DNA of 64,000 nucleotides. It comes from Telopea speciosissima. Its lineage: Eukaryota > Streptophyta > Magnoliopsida > Proteales > Proteaceae. Below are positions 24,501-35,795 of the stretch, one piece after another. The stretch's first letter is position 1, and every line of letters starts with the position of its first letter. The translations under genes were made by a program, and so were the position numbers. Location: assembly GCF_018873765.1 (NCBI RefSeq), contig NC_057919.1:70178984-70242983 (forward strand), given 5' to 3'. The notes under the pieces are model-generated. The model made no database searches, was not told the DNA's origin, and saw only the letters and a list, made by a program, of their open reading frames with translations.

Positions 24501-24954
24501 CTCCAAAGGTGGTTGGATGCTCCAGACCTCAGATAAGGGAGTATCATCAACACCCTCCAATTCTTGCATACATTCTTGAAATCCCGAATCAAAATCAATT
24601 TCAAAGAACGTATCAATATCATCGGGAAATCCTTGAAGCATATGCACCTCTTCATCCATGTCAGGCTGCTTGCCCAACCTAAACACATTGAAGTCAACGA
24701 AGTATTGCCAAAAGATAATTTCATGAGACCATTCCCTAATTGATTAAAGCATTATGGTAGCTAGGAATGGTCTACCCAATATGATTGGGATTTGGTCCTT
24801 GAAGTTGGCAAGGTTGGGTATCTAAAACAATAAAATCTACAGGAAAAATAAAGTCCCCAACCTTCAACAGGACATCCTCAATCATTCCCTTAGGAACTTT
24901 AACCGATCGATCTGCAAGTTGAAGAGTAATTTTGGTCGGTTTCAGTTCTCCCAA
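21544..24954 (-). pseudogene. Athila pol: protease, RT, RNase H, integrase, broken
   Basis: Minus-strand pieces in order: protease-like segment (24954-24772, with KITLQLADRSVKVP and FPVDFIVLD), reverse transcriptase (24250-23340, with QWVSPVQVVPKKGG, CIDYRKLNAAT and the catalytic FMDDF near 23687), RNase H (23356-23117, with CDASDFAIGAVLGQ and YYASRTLNDA), integrase core (22621-22211, with DYVSKWIEA and ISDRGKHF) and integrase C-terminal part (22155-21544). An in-frame TAA at 23834-23832 interrupts reverse transcriptase. Frame changes occur near 23350 and near 22210-22160. The protein is clearly Athila-type but cannot be made as one polypeptide. Confidence 0.9.
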
Positions 24955-25434
24955 TCCCAGTTGTTGCTAGACATGAAAGGGTAAGAGGTTCACACTTGCA
25001 CCAAGGTCCAATAAGGCATGATCAATAGTAGTATGGCCTATAGTGCAAGAGATGGTGGGGCTTCCGGATCCTTATGCTTGGCACATCTGGCGTGAGATTA
25101 GAGAACTAATGTTAGCGACCAAGAATGCCTTTTTGGGCACATTGGTGGTCCGCTTTTGGGTGCATAAGTCTTTGAGGACTTTAGCATAAGCGGGGATCTG
25201 GGCAATAGCATCCAACAAGGGGATATTCACCGAACTCGTTTGAACACATCCAATATCTTCTCCATAGAAGGAGACTTCTTGCTAACCAACCTATTTGGGA
25301 AAGGGGCGGGTGGGGTATAAATTCTTTCAGGGTTGGTCTTTTTGACTTCCTCAACGAATCCTCTTTGGTTTCCTCAACCAAATCATCTGGTATATCTTTA
25401 GGTTCATCAGACGAACCGAAGCGTAGGCACTTCA

Positions 25435-26997
25435 ATGGCCTCTTCGAAGGGGAGAGTCACAGGGTATGAGATGATAAAGACCGAGGTGCACTAGCCTTGT
25501 TGATACTCACGGCCACTCCTTAAAGCATAAACAACATTTACCTATCTAGAGGGCCCTTGGTGTCGTTGGCCTTGTGCAACATTGGTTGGAGGAGCTTGGG
25601 TACCTGTCTGAATATGAACCGATGCCTAGGATTTGGCTCAGTGGCTAGGTAACTTCCCTGTTTCCCTCTCATGCAGGATTGTGACAAGCTGGGTGAGTTG
25701 TTTTTCCATGTTATTGTGGCTTGTCATGAGAAGAGCTATCTTGTTGTCCATCTCATTCAGTCTTGTTGCCTCTCCTATATTAGTAAACCACGGGGTTGCC
25801 GATAAGGTGCAAGGAGAGGAGGCCTAGCAGAATTAATAGAAGGTCCTGGATGAGGACGAGGGGGAAAGGGGTTAGGAGACATTCCTTGGCTTTGTGGTGC
25901 ATAGTTGGTCCTTTGGGCACCAACCTGGCCTTGATGGTTAAAGTTGGATGGGCCTGCTTGGTTCCCTTGATTCCATGAGAAATTGGGGTGATTTCTCCAT
26001 CCTGGATTGTAAGTATTGCTATATGGGTTATTTTGGTAGAGAGCACTTACATTCTCGTCTTGGAATTGCCCACCAAGGTGTTGGGGCATTCCTCGTAAAG
26101 GTGTCCAGGGGTTTGGCACCAATCGCATACCGATACATGGTTGACTTGGTTGACCGGATTAACTGGTATAGACTCTTTAAGAACTATGGACTCCAACCGT
26201 TTTATGAGGCTATCAAGTTTGGCCTCCTTGGCTGGCATACCCTCAATGAGATACCCCTTAGTGGTCCTTTCAGCCTCTTGGGAAGATTCTCATTCCCTAG
26301 TCTTATCACCAAGTTGGTTAAGAATGTCCATGCATCATTCTCCTCGTAAAAGAAGTAAAGCCTCTTGGACACATAGACTCTACAAGTTGCTTGGTCGATA
26401 ATCAATACCCTCATAAATAATTTGGCATAGCCGCCACAAGTCAAAACCATGGTGAGGGCATTCTAAGAGGAGGTCCTTGAATCTTTCCATGAATTTAGAA
26501 AAGGACTCATGTGGTTTCGCTGAACGGAGGATGTCACTTTTAAGCTTATTGGTCTTGTGAAGAGGGAAGAATTTTCTCAAAAAGACAATGGTGAACTCAT
26601 CCCATGTATTAATGGAGTTTGTTGGCAGTCCATAGAGCCACTTCTTGGCCTAGTCTTTCAGGGCAAAGGGTATAAACCTAAGCCTAATCGCATCATCATC
26701 AAATTTGGACCTTAATTAGAACACGGACCTCCTCAAATTCCCTAAGGAAGAGATATGCATCCTCATTAGCCATCCCATGGAAATGGGGTAGCATGTCGAT
26801 GAAGTTGGTCTTGAGTTCATAGTTATTCCCCTGTAACAATAAGGCGAGACTAATGCATGAGGGTTGTGTAGCCCTGGTGTGGGGTAAAACCTATCCTTAA
26901 GAGTCTTGGGTTGTTGGTCACCCATGGTCAAAGGTGGTAGAGAAGGTGGTCTTCTAATAAGACGATTACTTGAATCACGAGTCCACACCTTAGCCAC
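25435..26997 (-). pseudogene. Athila gag, broken
   Basis: Pieces on the minus strand: N-terminal part (26997-26716), capsid-like segment (26580-26380, with RSAKPHESFSKFMERFKDLL), a segment with a CX2CX4HX4C zinc knuckle (CDWCQTPGHLYEEC, near 26130) and a Pro/Asn/Gly-rich tail (26128-25775). Gag packages the element RNA. The capsid part is interrupted by frame changes, so no full protein is encoded. Confidence 0.85.
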
Positions 26998-27571
26998 CTA
27001 AATAGATGAGGTCTCCTTTAGAAAAATTAAAGAAAAATAAAACACTTAAAAAAAAAAAAAAAAAACTAGAAACAAGAGGGACCCCAAGGTAGATAGTGCA
27101 TCTCTATCCTCAAAAATCGAAACAATGGTTCAAAAGTCTGTAAGGATGCCATATAGGGATGCAAGAAGGGAACCCGTATAGTCTTCTATAGCCACCTACG
27201 TGCGACTCCAATATGGATTCTCGATGTAGAATGGAGGTCTACTATACGTTTATGTTTCCAACACTCTCACTATGTCGCTTTCTCGTTACCAAGAGTGGTC
27301 ACCTCCAAAGAATAAGTCACATGTCAATCCACCCAACCAAGTCAAGATGTAGCGTCATAGGTAACTTAATCCTATGAGGGACACCAAAAGATGGAGGGTT
27401 GAAGCATATGAAGGACTTTAGATTGGGCGCACACTATTTGAAACAGAAGAGAAACAAGAAGAGGTTTGCAAAAACTGATTTTTTTTTTTTTTTCACAAAA
27501 AAAAAAAAAGAGAAAATAATAAACTAAAACACTTGAACTACTAAAAATCGGATAAATAAAATGGACAATAA

Positions 27572-27589
27572 TCTCTAAGCACGGCGCCA
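27572..27589 (-). promoter_or_regulatory. Primer-binding site of the Athila element (Asp-tRNA type)
   Basis: The minus strand reads TGGCGCCGTGCTTAGAG, six bases inside the 5' LTR. The first nine bases match the complement of the 3' end of plant tRNA-Asp, the primer used by Athila-type elements. The match then decays. Confidence 0.7.
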
Positions 27590-27595
27590 AACACT

Positions 27596-29274
27596 TGTTT
27601 GAGTTAAAATAAACCGCAAGCGTACGGTCAATTGTAGCTAGGTCGAACACGAGGAGATATACGCCACTCTATTTAACTAACTTAAAAGTAATGCAAAATG
27701 AACCAAATTAAAGTGTTAAATTAAACTAATTAAACTAACGAAAATCAATGCATCCTAACTCATAAGCATCTAACAAAATTAAGGGATTAAATCGGCGTCC
27801 TAACACATGAGCATCTAACCTATCAAACTAAAGCGAATTGAAAGGAATAAAAATACAGCCACACATACTAACCACATAAAAAGAAATAAGGGAATAAAAA
27901 TGCATCCATAAACCACAACCATATAAAATTAAAATAAAAGAAATAGAGGGGGAAGAAGAAGAAGATAGAGAGAGATATAGGAGATGGAGAATGAGATTGA
28001 GAGTTTAGATAGTAAAACCTGGATGTGCTTGCATGAATGTAAATGAAAAGCTTGAATACTTGCATAAACTTACCATGGCCTCCTCTTCTAAATCTTCAAG
28101 TCTTGTCATCAACTTAAGAACTTAGACTAGAAGGCTTAAAACCTAAACTAGAATTAAGAAATTACAACCCAATTGAAGACTTAAATTGAAATTAAAGCAT
28201 AAACTAAACCTATTATAAGCATTAACTAAAAATTATAAAAGCAAACTAGAACTTAGAAAAGCCAAAAATCACAAATTAGAAGGAGAAGAAGAGAAGAAAT
28301 TTCACTAAGTGAATGAGCAAATTTTTACAAGAGAGGTAGGGGGTATTTATAGGTGGAAGAGAGGAGAAGAGAGAAGATGGAAGTGTAGGAGAAATATTCC
28401 TAAGAAAAGAGAATATTCTCTTCTCTTTCCTCTTTACAATGCCTGAATCCTAAGAAAAAGAAAAAATAGAAAGAAGAAGAAGTGAAGATTGTTTACATGA
28501 GCTTCTATTTCTAGAAAAATAAACTTCCAATTTTAACAGTGTTCCTTTTCTTTGTAGATATCTTCCAAGCAATAAAATCAAAGCATCTTTGATTTTTCAA
28601 CCTTCCATAGATGAGAAAATATAAATCTATCCCAAGTAGAATTTCGTAGTGCCCTTGAGAAGTTGGAGGAGAGAGAGAGTAAGGGTGATGACTAGGATTC
28701 CTTCAAGAATAAATAAAATACCCATTCTGTCCTTCAGAAAACGTGGAGCATGGGGTGCTTATATAGGTCTCACCATTGTGTTCCTTGCGAAAAATCACAC
28801 AAAATAGACCCAAATTTCATCCAATTCGGAGTTGGGGAGCCCAAGATATCTCAAGTTGAAGTTGGACTGTCCAGAGCCTTCCAAATGGAATCTTTACAGG
28901 AACTTCTGATAATTTCATTAAGGCCCCTAAAATCCGAACTTTCGTTTCACTTTGTTCCCATTCGACTGTCAATAATTATAAATAAACCCCTGCAGACCAT
29001 TTTCACGCATCGTTACGGAAACGGCCATAACTTCTTCGTTTCAACTCGAAATTAAGTGCCGTTTGAACCATTGCGAAGCTGACTCGATGGGCTATGCATC
29101 CATGCCATTAACACCTTTAAACAGCTTAAAAACATTTCCTTAGCATCATCTCTTCCATTTTCTCAAGAATTCACCTAAAACCTGAAAAGCACAAGAAAGC
29201 ACCGAGTAACTCTGTCCAATGTGGTAAAATGTATGATTTATGCCCTAAGATTTCACACATAAATGTGCTTATCA
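27596..29274 (-). repeat. 5' LTR of the Athila element
   Basis: This 1679-bp repeat pairs with 18680-20370. Most differences are one-base length changes in homopolymer runs, where this copy is usually the shorter. About ten substitutions are visible by eye. Confidence 0.95.
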
Positions 29275-29279
29275 TTGCC

Positions 29280-29337
29280 TATGGGCAAAATTCTCAAATT
29301 GTAATTCTAGCTCCAAGTCCAAAATTGGAGAATTGCC
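29280..29337. repeat. 58-bp unit, right copy, next to the Athila target duplication
   Basis: This nearly identical copy of 18621-18679 starts directly after the TTGCC target duplication at 29275-29279. Before the insertion the two units must have been in tandem. Confidence 0.9.
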
Positions 29338-29802
29338 TTTGAATGCACTATTTGCATATCCTTCTCCTCTCCTTTGGTCAATGACAAAAACACTTAATTT
29401 TATAGATTTTTATAATTCCAATGTTCTAATTGGTTAAATGATGAAAATGCTTCTATTTACAATTGTATCGTTAAAGACTATAGCCCGATAGCATTGTTAT
29501 TTAAATCAAATAAAACATTATCCTCTCAAGAGCACTCCAACTAAAAAAATAAAAATTGTCAACCAAAACCTCGAGGTCAAATTTAAACTAAAGACAGACT
29601 TTCGTATTGAAGTTTCATTCTTACCACTATCTTTTTGAAGCAGATAAAAAATAGTCTTCATTCTATAAATACTACAAAAGCCAACTTATGTTTTCACTCT
29701 ATTTTCATTATGAAGATGTCTCACATCAGGATCCATTGCTCAAATTGAATCACACCAGCGTTATGGAAGTTTCTAAATCATGTGAAATAAGAGTAGTGCC
29801 AA
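29338..29802. other. Short gene-free gap between two retrotransposons
   Basis: AT-rich sequence with no coding signal or repeat boundary. It ends at the AGGCA target duplication (29803-29807) of Copia element II. Confidence 0.4.
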
Positions 29803-29807
29803 AGGCA

Positions 29808-30025
29808 TGTTAGGGTTAGGGTTTTAAGCACAAGGTTGCTTAAAGCATTACACCCTGAGTATCTAGTTTGGAATACCCAGACTGCTGCCTCCAGCTAGTA
29901 TATATAGGAAAACTAGGGTTTAGGTCAGATGGGCTAATTACTAGATTGCCCCTCACAGCCTGGGCATTAATACAAGTAGGATTATATGAGAACATATAAA
30001 GGGATATTACATAAATACCCTTATA
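29808..30025 (-). repeat. 3' LTR of Copia element II
   Basis: This 218-bp repeat starts TGTTAGGG; its last two bases are TA where the partner has CA. It matches 35574-35790 closely except for a block at 29876-29897 that is nearly unrelated to the partner. Confidence 0.93.
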
Positions 30026-31190
30026 ATCTCCTCCTATGTTCTACATATATCCATTACACATGTATAGGAACCATTGTTCAATCAATAATTGAATCAATAT
30101 AAATTGAATATCAATAATCCAATAAATCAAATAAGAAATAAGTAGACTTCAAGAAATAAAACTAGGGTTTTAGATCAAAACTAAACCCAACAATAAATCC
30201 AAGTTCCACATGCAAGTGGCTAAACCAAAAGAAATAATCAAAAGAAAAAGTCCTTGCAATCCATGTGACTTTACTCATCAAGTAAGTCATCCTCATCGAG
30301 ATCCGATTCAACCGTTCTCCTCCATCTTCGCCATTCTCTCGTAATTTGTCAAATATGAATTTCATAAGATATTATGAATTCAATCATTTGCACAATAGTA
30401 TCTAGTTCAACAATAAGAACTTAGTACATTTCATATATGGTCGAAGGTAAATCAAAAATAATAAGCATCATCATCAAGTTTCTTTACAAGAACTCGATCC
30501 TATATAGTCTCTATCATAAGGACCATACCATGTTTCCATTTGGAATATCAGATTCGTCATATCAGCATAGATTTATGTTGTATCATCAAATTTGGAATGG
30601 TACACCATACTATGAAAGACATGTCATCAAATTTGGAATGACATAAAGACTAGCACAATATCATTGAAACATATCGACATTTTTCATATTCCTTTGTGGA
30701 ATAACAAAGTAAGGAGACTTCACATGAAAATTTGCTACACCATCAAGTTTGGAATGGTTTCACAAACCCCCATACTTAGTAACCTAACTAAGTTATCTCA
30801 AACATGTAAACCGTCCCGAATGCTTACTAAGGCTAGATGAGATTCGAATAATTCAAAATAATATTGGGTTAGGTTAAGACCGACTAAATGATCTTTAACC
30901 CCATCTCCCCGTAGTTTTGAATGTTCGATCTTTGTTCAATCCCTTTGTAAGGGCATCTCGCCGTATTATCCTTCGATCTCACATCAATCAAAGTGATAAT
31001 CCCTTGTTCGTTCTATAATTCAAGCATAGCCTGTTTCACCTGATGTGTCTCCTCTTACCATTAAAGAGTGAGTTGTTCACAATCGTCTTTGTTGCTTGAT
31101 TATCACAGAATATAGATATAGAGTTTAACTTAAAACTCCTCAATGGAATATCCATGATCGATCCTTTATCCACTCGCTTCATCTCCCGCA
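30026..31190 (-). other. Non-coding 3' region of Copia element II
   Basis: About 1.1 kb between RNase H and the 3' LTR. It holds several imperfect copies of a CATCAA(A/G)TTTGGAATG word (for example near 30584, 30626 and 30752). There is no reading frame of note. Confidence 0.6.
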
Positions 31191-31191
31191 G

Positions 31192-34100
31192 CTAGAGCAT
31201 AAAGTTCCAATTCCATAGATGACAGAGCAATACTAGTCTGTCTTTTGATTTCATGCTACCTGCTCCTCCTAGTGTAAATACATAACCACCGGTGGATCTG
31301 CTGTCTCCCAAATCGAGCACCAAGATGCATCGAATATCCTTCCAAAGTTGGAGGATGTCCATTATAACATAAAGCATAACCTTGAGTACCTTTAAGGTAT
31401 CTCATCAGCCTCGATAGGGCATTCCAATGCTCTTTTCCAGGATTACTAGTGAAATGACTCAGCATGCCTACCGTAAAGGCTATGTCTGGCCTAGTGCAAC
31501 TCATTGCATACATGAGACTACCAATCAGTTTAGAATAATCTAACTGATTCATGGTGTCACCTGTGTTAGGTTTCAACCGTTTGTTATAGTCATAGGGTGT
31601 CTCAATCGGTTTACAATCACTGTATCCCCAACTAGAAAGTAGCTTCTCAATGTAATGAGTCTGACTAAGGGTGATCCCTTGCTCACTGAAGCTTACTCTC
31701 ATCCCAAGAATGATGTCTACCACACCAAGATCTTTCATGTTGAATTCTTTGGACAAGGTTTCTTTAATGTCACTCACTACAGAGAGATCAGAACCTAGAA
31801 TCAACATGTCGTCTACATACAAGCAAATAATCGCAACCTTGTTTGACTCAGACAAAAAATAAAGGCACTTATCCGAGTTGCTGGTTTGAAAACCAAAGCT
31901 CTTTACTGTCTTGTCAAACTTCTCATGCCACAATTTAGGTGCTTGTTTAAGACCATAGAGAGATTTGTTTAATTTACAAACTCTTTTTCGTAACCTTCCA
32001 TGATAAACCCTTCAAAGTTGGTTCATGTAGATTTCTTCGTTAGGTCTCCATTAAGGAAAGCCGTTTTACATCCATTTGATGCACAACATAGTGCTCAATA
32101 GATGCTATGGCAAGAAGAATCCTTATTGTTGCCAAATGGCAGACCGGGGAGTAGATGTCAAAATAATCTATCCCTCTCACCTGTTTATAGCCCTTAGCTA
32201 CTAATCGTGCTTTATACCTGGCTATAGACCCATCCGGATTAAGTTTCTTCTTCAGTACCCACTTACACCCTATTGTCTTGGTCCCTCTAGGCAGATCAAC
32301 AAGGTGCCAGGTCTCATTCTGCATTAAAGAGCTCATTTCCTCATCAATGGCTTCTTTCCATAATAGGGAGTCCCTAGATCTCATCGCTTCCTTATAGGTG
32401 GATGGATCAGCCTCTAAATGGTAGGTCACAAAATCCTCACCAAAATTCTTGGGTACTCGATCTCTAGTAGATACTCTTCTAGATTCTGATTCAAGGAGCA
32501 TTGTGGGAGTAGTGTCAGAAACAATTAGTTCAGATTCCAAAGGTGATTCTCAGTAACCACTTACCAAACCAGGCAAGGTCAGGCCTTTATCTCTAAGGAA
32601 TTTATCCTCAAAGAATATAGCATCCCTAGATTCTATCACCACATTGGTTGATAGATCCAAAATCGATCTGGCAAAGACTGTCTTCTCGCACAACCAAGAT
32701 ATACACAAGTGTTTGTTCTAGTTCCCACCTTAGGTCTCCTAGGGTCTTGTATCCTAACATAAGCTACACAGCCCCAAACCTTAAGAGTGTCATATCTACA
32801 GGATGATTATGCCATAGTTCATAAGGTGTAGAAGTCGTTTTGAATATGGTAGTCTATTTAGAATGTGATTTGCAATAACATCGCTTCTCCCCAATAGCAA
32901 GAGGGCATACCACTGTCAATAACATGGAGTTTAACATCTCTCGTTAACGCCCTGTTCTTTCTTTCAGCTATGCCATTTGATTGAGGTGAGTAAGGAACAA
33001 GAGTTTCAAGGATTATGCTCGCAGAGGCATGTAATTCCTTGAACTCTCAATTTGTATTCTCCTCCCCTATCACTTCTAAATCTTTTAATTTTCAAGTTCA
33101 ACTGATTTTCTACCCTATTCTTGAAAATTTTAAATTTTTCAAAACTTCATCTTTAGATTTTAACAGGTATAAATGATAATATCTAGAAAAATCGTCTATA
33201 AATGTTATCAAATACTTCCGACCTCCTCTAGTTGTGTAGCTTTTAAAGTCACAAATGTCAGGATGTATAAGTTCAAGAAGTTGAGTGCTCCTAGAAATCG
33301 GTCTGAACGATTTTCTAGTTATTTTAGTTTGAGCACACACTTCACATCTGTTAAATCTAATTGAAGTGTCTAATGGTAAATTATGAGTTTTAGCTAGTTT
33401 GAGCATTTTCCTATAGTTCACATGTCCTAACCTACAATGTAGTATTTTGGGATCAAGTAAATTATGGTTAACCTGGTTTATTGTCTCATTAGCTAAACTC
33501 AACCTAAACATACCATTCAAATTATAAGCACATCCAAAATAAAAGGAGTTAACAGACAATGTTACTCTACCACTACTAAAAGTAATAGACATGCCAGCAT
33601 CAAGCAAAATTCCAATGGAAATTAAATTCTTTTCAAAACCAGGAAAGATTTTAACATTTTTCAAAGTTAATATTTTACTCGATGAGAGAACCAGGTTCAT
33701 TGTCCCTTGTTGAGCCACTTCCACGACGTCTCCATTTGCAATGCGAGGATACCGCTACTTGAACAACATCGTGAGCGGTCCTTGCTATTGCAAACATGAC
33801 AAGTCGCTCCAGAGTCTAACCACCAATCTGAAGATGTACTGGCCAACCCCTTACCCTTGCCAATCATGGCAACAAAGTTAGTAGGCTCAGTCTTGTCCAC
33901 CAAAGATGTGAACTTCCTTTCGTGGTGTGTCGTTGTTCCCTTTCTTAGGACCCCTATACTCGGATGCATAGTGACCCCACTTTCACAATTATGCACTTGC
34001 CCCTCTTTTTAAAATTAGGCTTTTGGCCTCCAATGCTGGGGTTCTTTCTTAGGTGGCTTGGACTCGCCTAGGATATTTCTTGGGTTGTGAAACCAAATTG

Positions 34101-34701
34101 GCGGATGCCTGTTGTTGTTTCACCATCTCCAAGTTATTCCTGGCTCTGTTCTCATCTTCGATTCTAATGAACCGTTTGAGATCATCCAGCCCCACTTGTG
34201 TTTTCTTTCTGTGCATCTCGGCTTTAAAGGAATGCCAGGTAGAGGGTAACTTAAAGATAATTGCACCCACTAAGAATGCATCAACAACGGGATGTTTTCT
34301 TGGTTCAATTTTGTTCTCAAGTTCTCAAAGTCGTTACTTGGAAGTATCTCCTTATCTTCTTGAAACTTGAAGTCTATAAACTTGTCAACCAAGTGAGTTT
34401 TTGATAGGTCCTCCTCCTTTTTGAATTGGGCTTCTGTGTTTTTCCAAATCTCTTTGCAGACTCATATTTACTATAGGTCTCTGCACAAATTTATCCGATG
34501 CGCATTCAATAGGTAGTCTTTGCAAAAGTCCTCATCACTTATCCATTGGGCTTTAGTCCGTACAATCGAAAAAGTATTTACTACAGTGTAGAAAATATTA
34601 AGGTACTTCACCCAAACCGAGTCTTCCTTTTCAAGAATGAACTCAGAGCCACTAAAACTTTCCAATTTGATCATCTCAATTGGAACAGCGTGTTTCTCCA
34701 T
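31192..34701 (-). pseudogene. Copia element II gag-pol, heavily frameshifted
   Basis: The likely Gag start is the ATG at 34701 (MEKHAVPIEMIKLESF). Gag continues through 34270-34049. Protease has WWLDSGATCHV near 33816. The integrase zinc region and start of the core lie at 33600-33110 (CRLGHVNYRKM, CEVCAQTK, HPDICDFKS); the rest of the integrase is too decayed to frame. Reverse transcriptase begins at 32540 (ETWHLVDLPRGTK, RYKARLVAKGYKQ). A frameshift near 32065, just after QMDVK, follows, and the catalytic LYVDDMLIL at about 31815 is intact. RNase H runs to about 31190. At least four frame changes and several stops make it non-functional. It is more decayed than Copia element I, although its LTRs are still similar. 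Confidence 0.9.
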
Positions 34702-35573
34702 ATTAAGTGATTTGTTTATATGCCCAAACAAAAGTTCAAATAAATAAAATAAAAAAAAATAAATGCTCAAGGAACATTCACACCAGAGATGGAGAACCCT
34801 GGATTTAGATGACGGAGAAAAAGATCGCGGAGTTGCAGTGGTGTCGACGCTCACAACGTGCACACTAATGTTGGTCGATACAAGTGTTGATCACTGATGA
34901 TGCCGTACGGTTATAATAACCGAAGCAAAAAACTGTACTCTCCCTTTGTATGATTGTGATAACCGAAGTCAAAGAATTGCACTTTCCCTTCTTGGCTCCT
35001 TTTTTTTTTTTTTTTTTGGTAACAATCAGTGCTTTGTGAAAAACATTCGGAAACATTCATCCAAAGTCTCCTTGTCCCTTTCTCCTTTCCTTTTTTTTTT
35101 TTTTTTAATAATTAATCAAATCAAGGAGAGAAGTGGACTCTGAATGAAATTAATGAACTTTGAATAATGACAAAACTCTTTCCAGAGCAATCAATGCTTT
35201 CCCACCTTTTTGGTTTTTTTTTTTTTTATTAAAATAAAATCAATCGATCAAAAGTTTTGAGAATACAAAACTCTTATTACCTTCTGCAGGTCCGATTTTC
35301 AAAGCACAGGCTAAGAAAACACAAATCGATCAAACCCGCATGATCAAATGCACGATCATAACAATGAATCTGAGACCAAATCGATCATCTGTCACTTGTG
35401 AATGATAAATCAAAGCCGAAGCCGATCACGCAAATCGATCAACAAACCAAAAGTGAGATGTACTAACGTTGATCTCTCAAAATAAAAACGATCAATCACC
35501 AAAGCCGAATGTTGATCCGAAATCCAAAGTCGATCTAGATCACAGAGAAATAAAAATCATAATGCTTTAAGAT

Positions 35574-35790
35574 TGTTAGGGTTAGGGTTTTAAGCACAAG
35601 GTTGCTTAAAGCATTACACCCCGAGTATCAGTTTGGAATACCTGCATCACGCTTCCAAACAAAGTATATATAGGAAAACTAGGGTTTAGGTCGATGGGCT
35701 AATTACTAGATTGCCCCTCACAGCCTGGGCATTAATACAAGTAGGATTATATGAGAACATATAAAGGGATATTACATAAATACCCTTACA
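35574..35790 (-). repeat. 5' LTR of Copia element II
   Basis: This 217-bp repeat is the partner of 29808-30025. The inner bases that follow on the minus strand (ATCTTAAAGCATTATG) do not match the usual initiator-tRNA site. Confidence 0.93.
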
Positions 35791-35795
35791 AGGCA

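Larger units (their letters stand above)
18680..29274 (-). mobile_element. Athila-type Ty3/Gypsy LTR retrotransposon
   Basis: LTRs of about 1.69 kb (18680-20370 and 27596-29274) start TGTTTGAG and end TTATCA. They are flanked by a perfect 5-bp target duplication, TTGCC, at 18675-18679 and 29275-29279. The minus strand carries gag, protease, reverse transcriptase, RNase H and integrase in Ty3 order with no chromodomain. The primer-binding site is of the Asp-tRNA type, which together with the LTR length and protein sequence points to the Athila lineage. Several stops and frameshifts break the coding region. Substitutions between LTRs are few, so the insertion is young. Confidence 0.95.
29808..35790 (-). 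mobile_element. Copia (Ty1) LTR retrotransposon II, with target duplication
   Basis: LTRs of 218 and 217 bp (29808-30025 and 35574-35790) are flanked by a perfect 5-bp target duplication, AGGCA, at 29803-29807 and 35791-35795. Between them, on the minus strand, lie degenerate gag, protease, integrase, reverse transcriptase and RNase H segments in Copia order. The polypurine tract (minus strand ATAGGAGGAGAT, 30026-30037) adjoins the left LTR, so the right LTR is 5'. No initiator-tRNA-like primer-binding site follows the 5' LTR. LTR length, Gag sequence and primer site all differ from Copia elements I and III, so this is a separate family. Confidence 0.94.
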
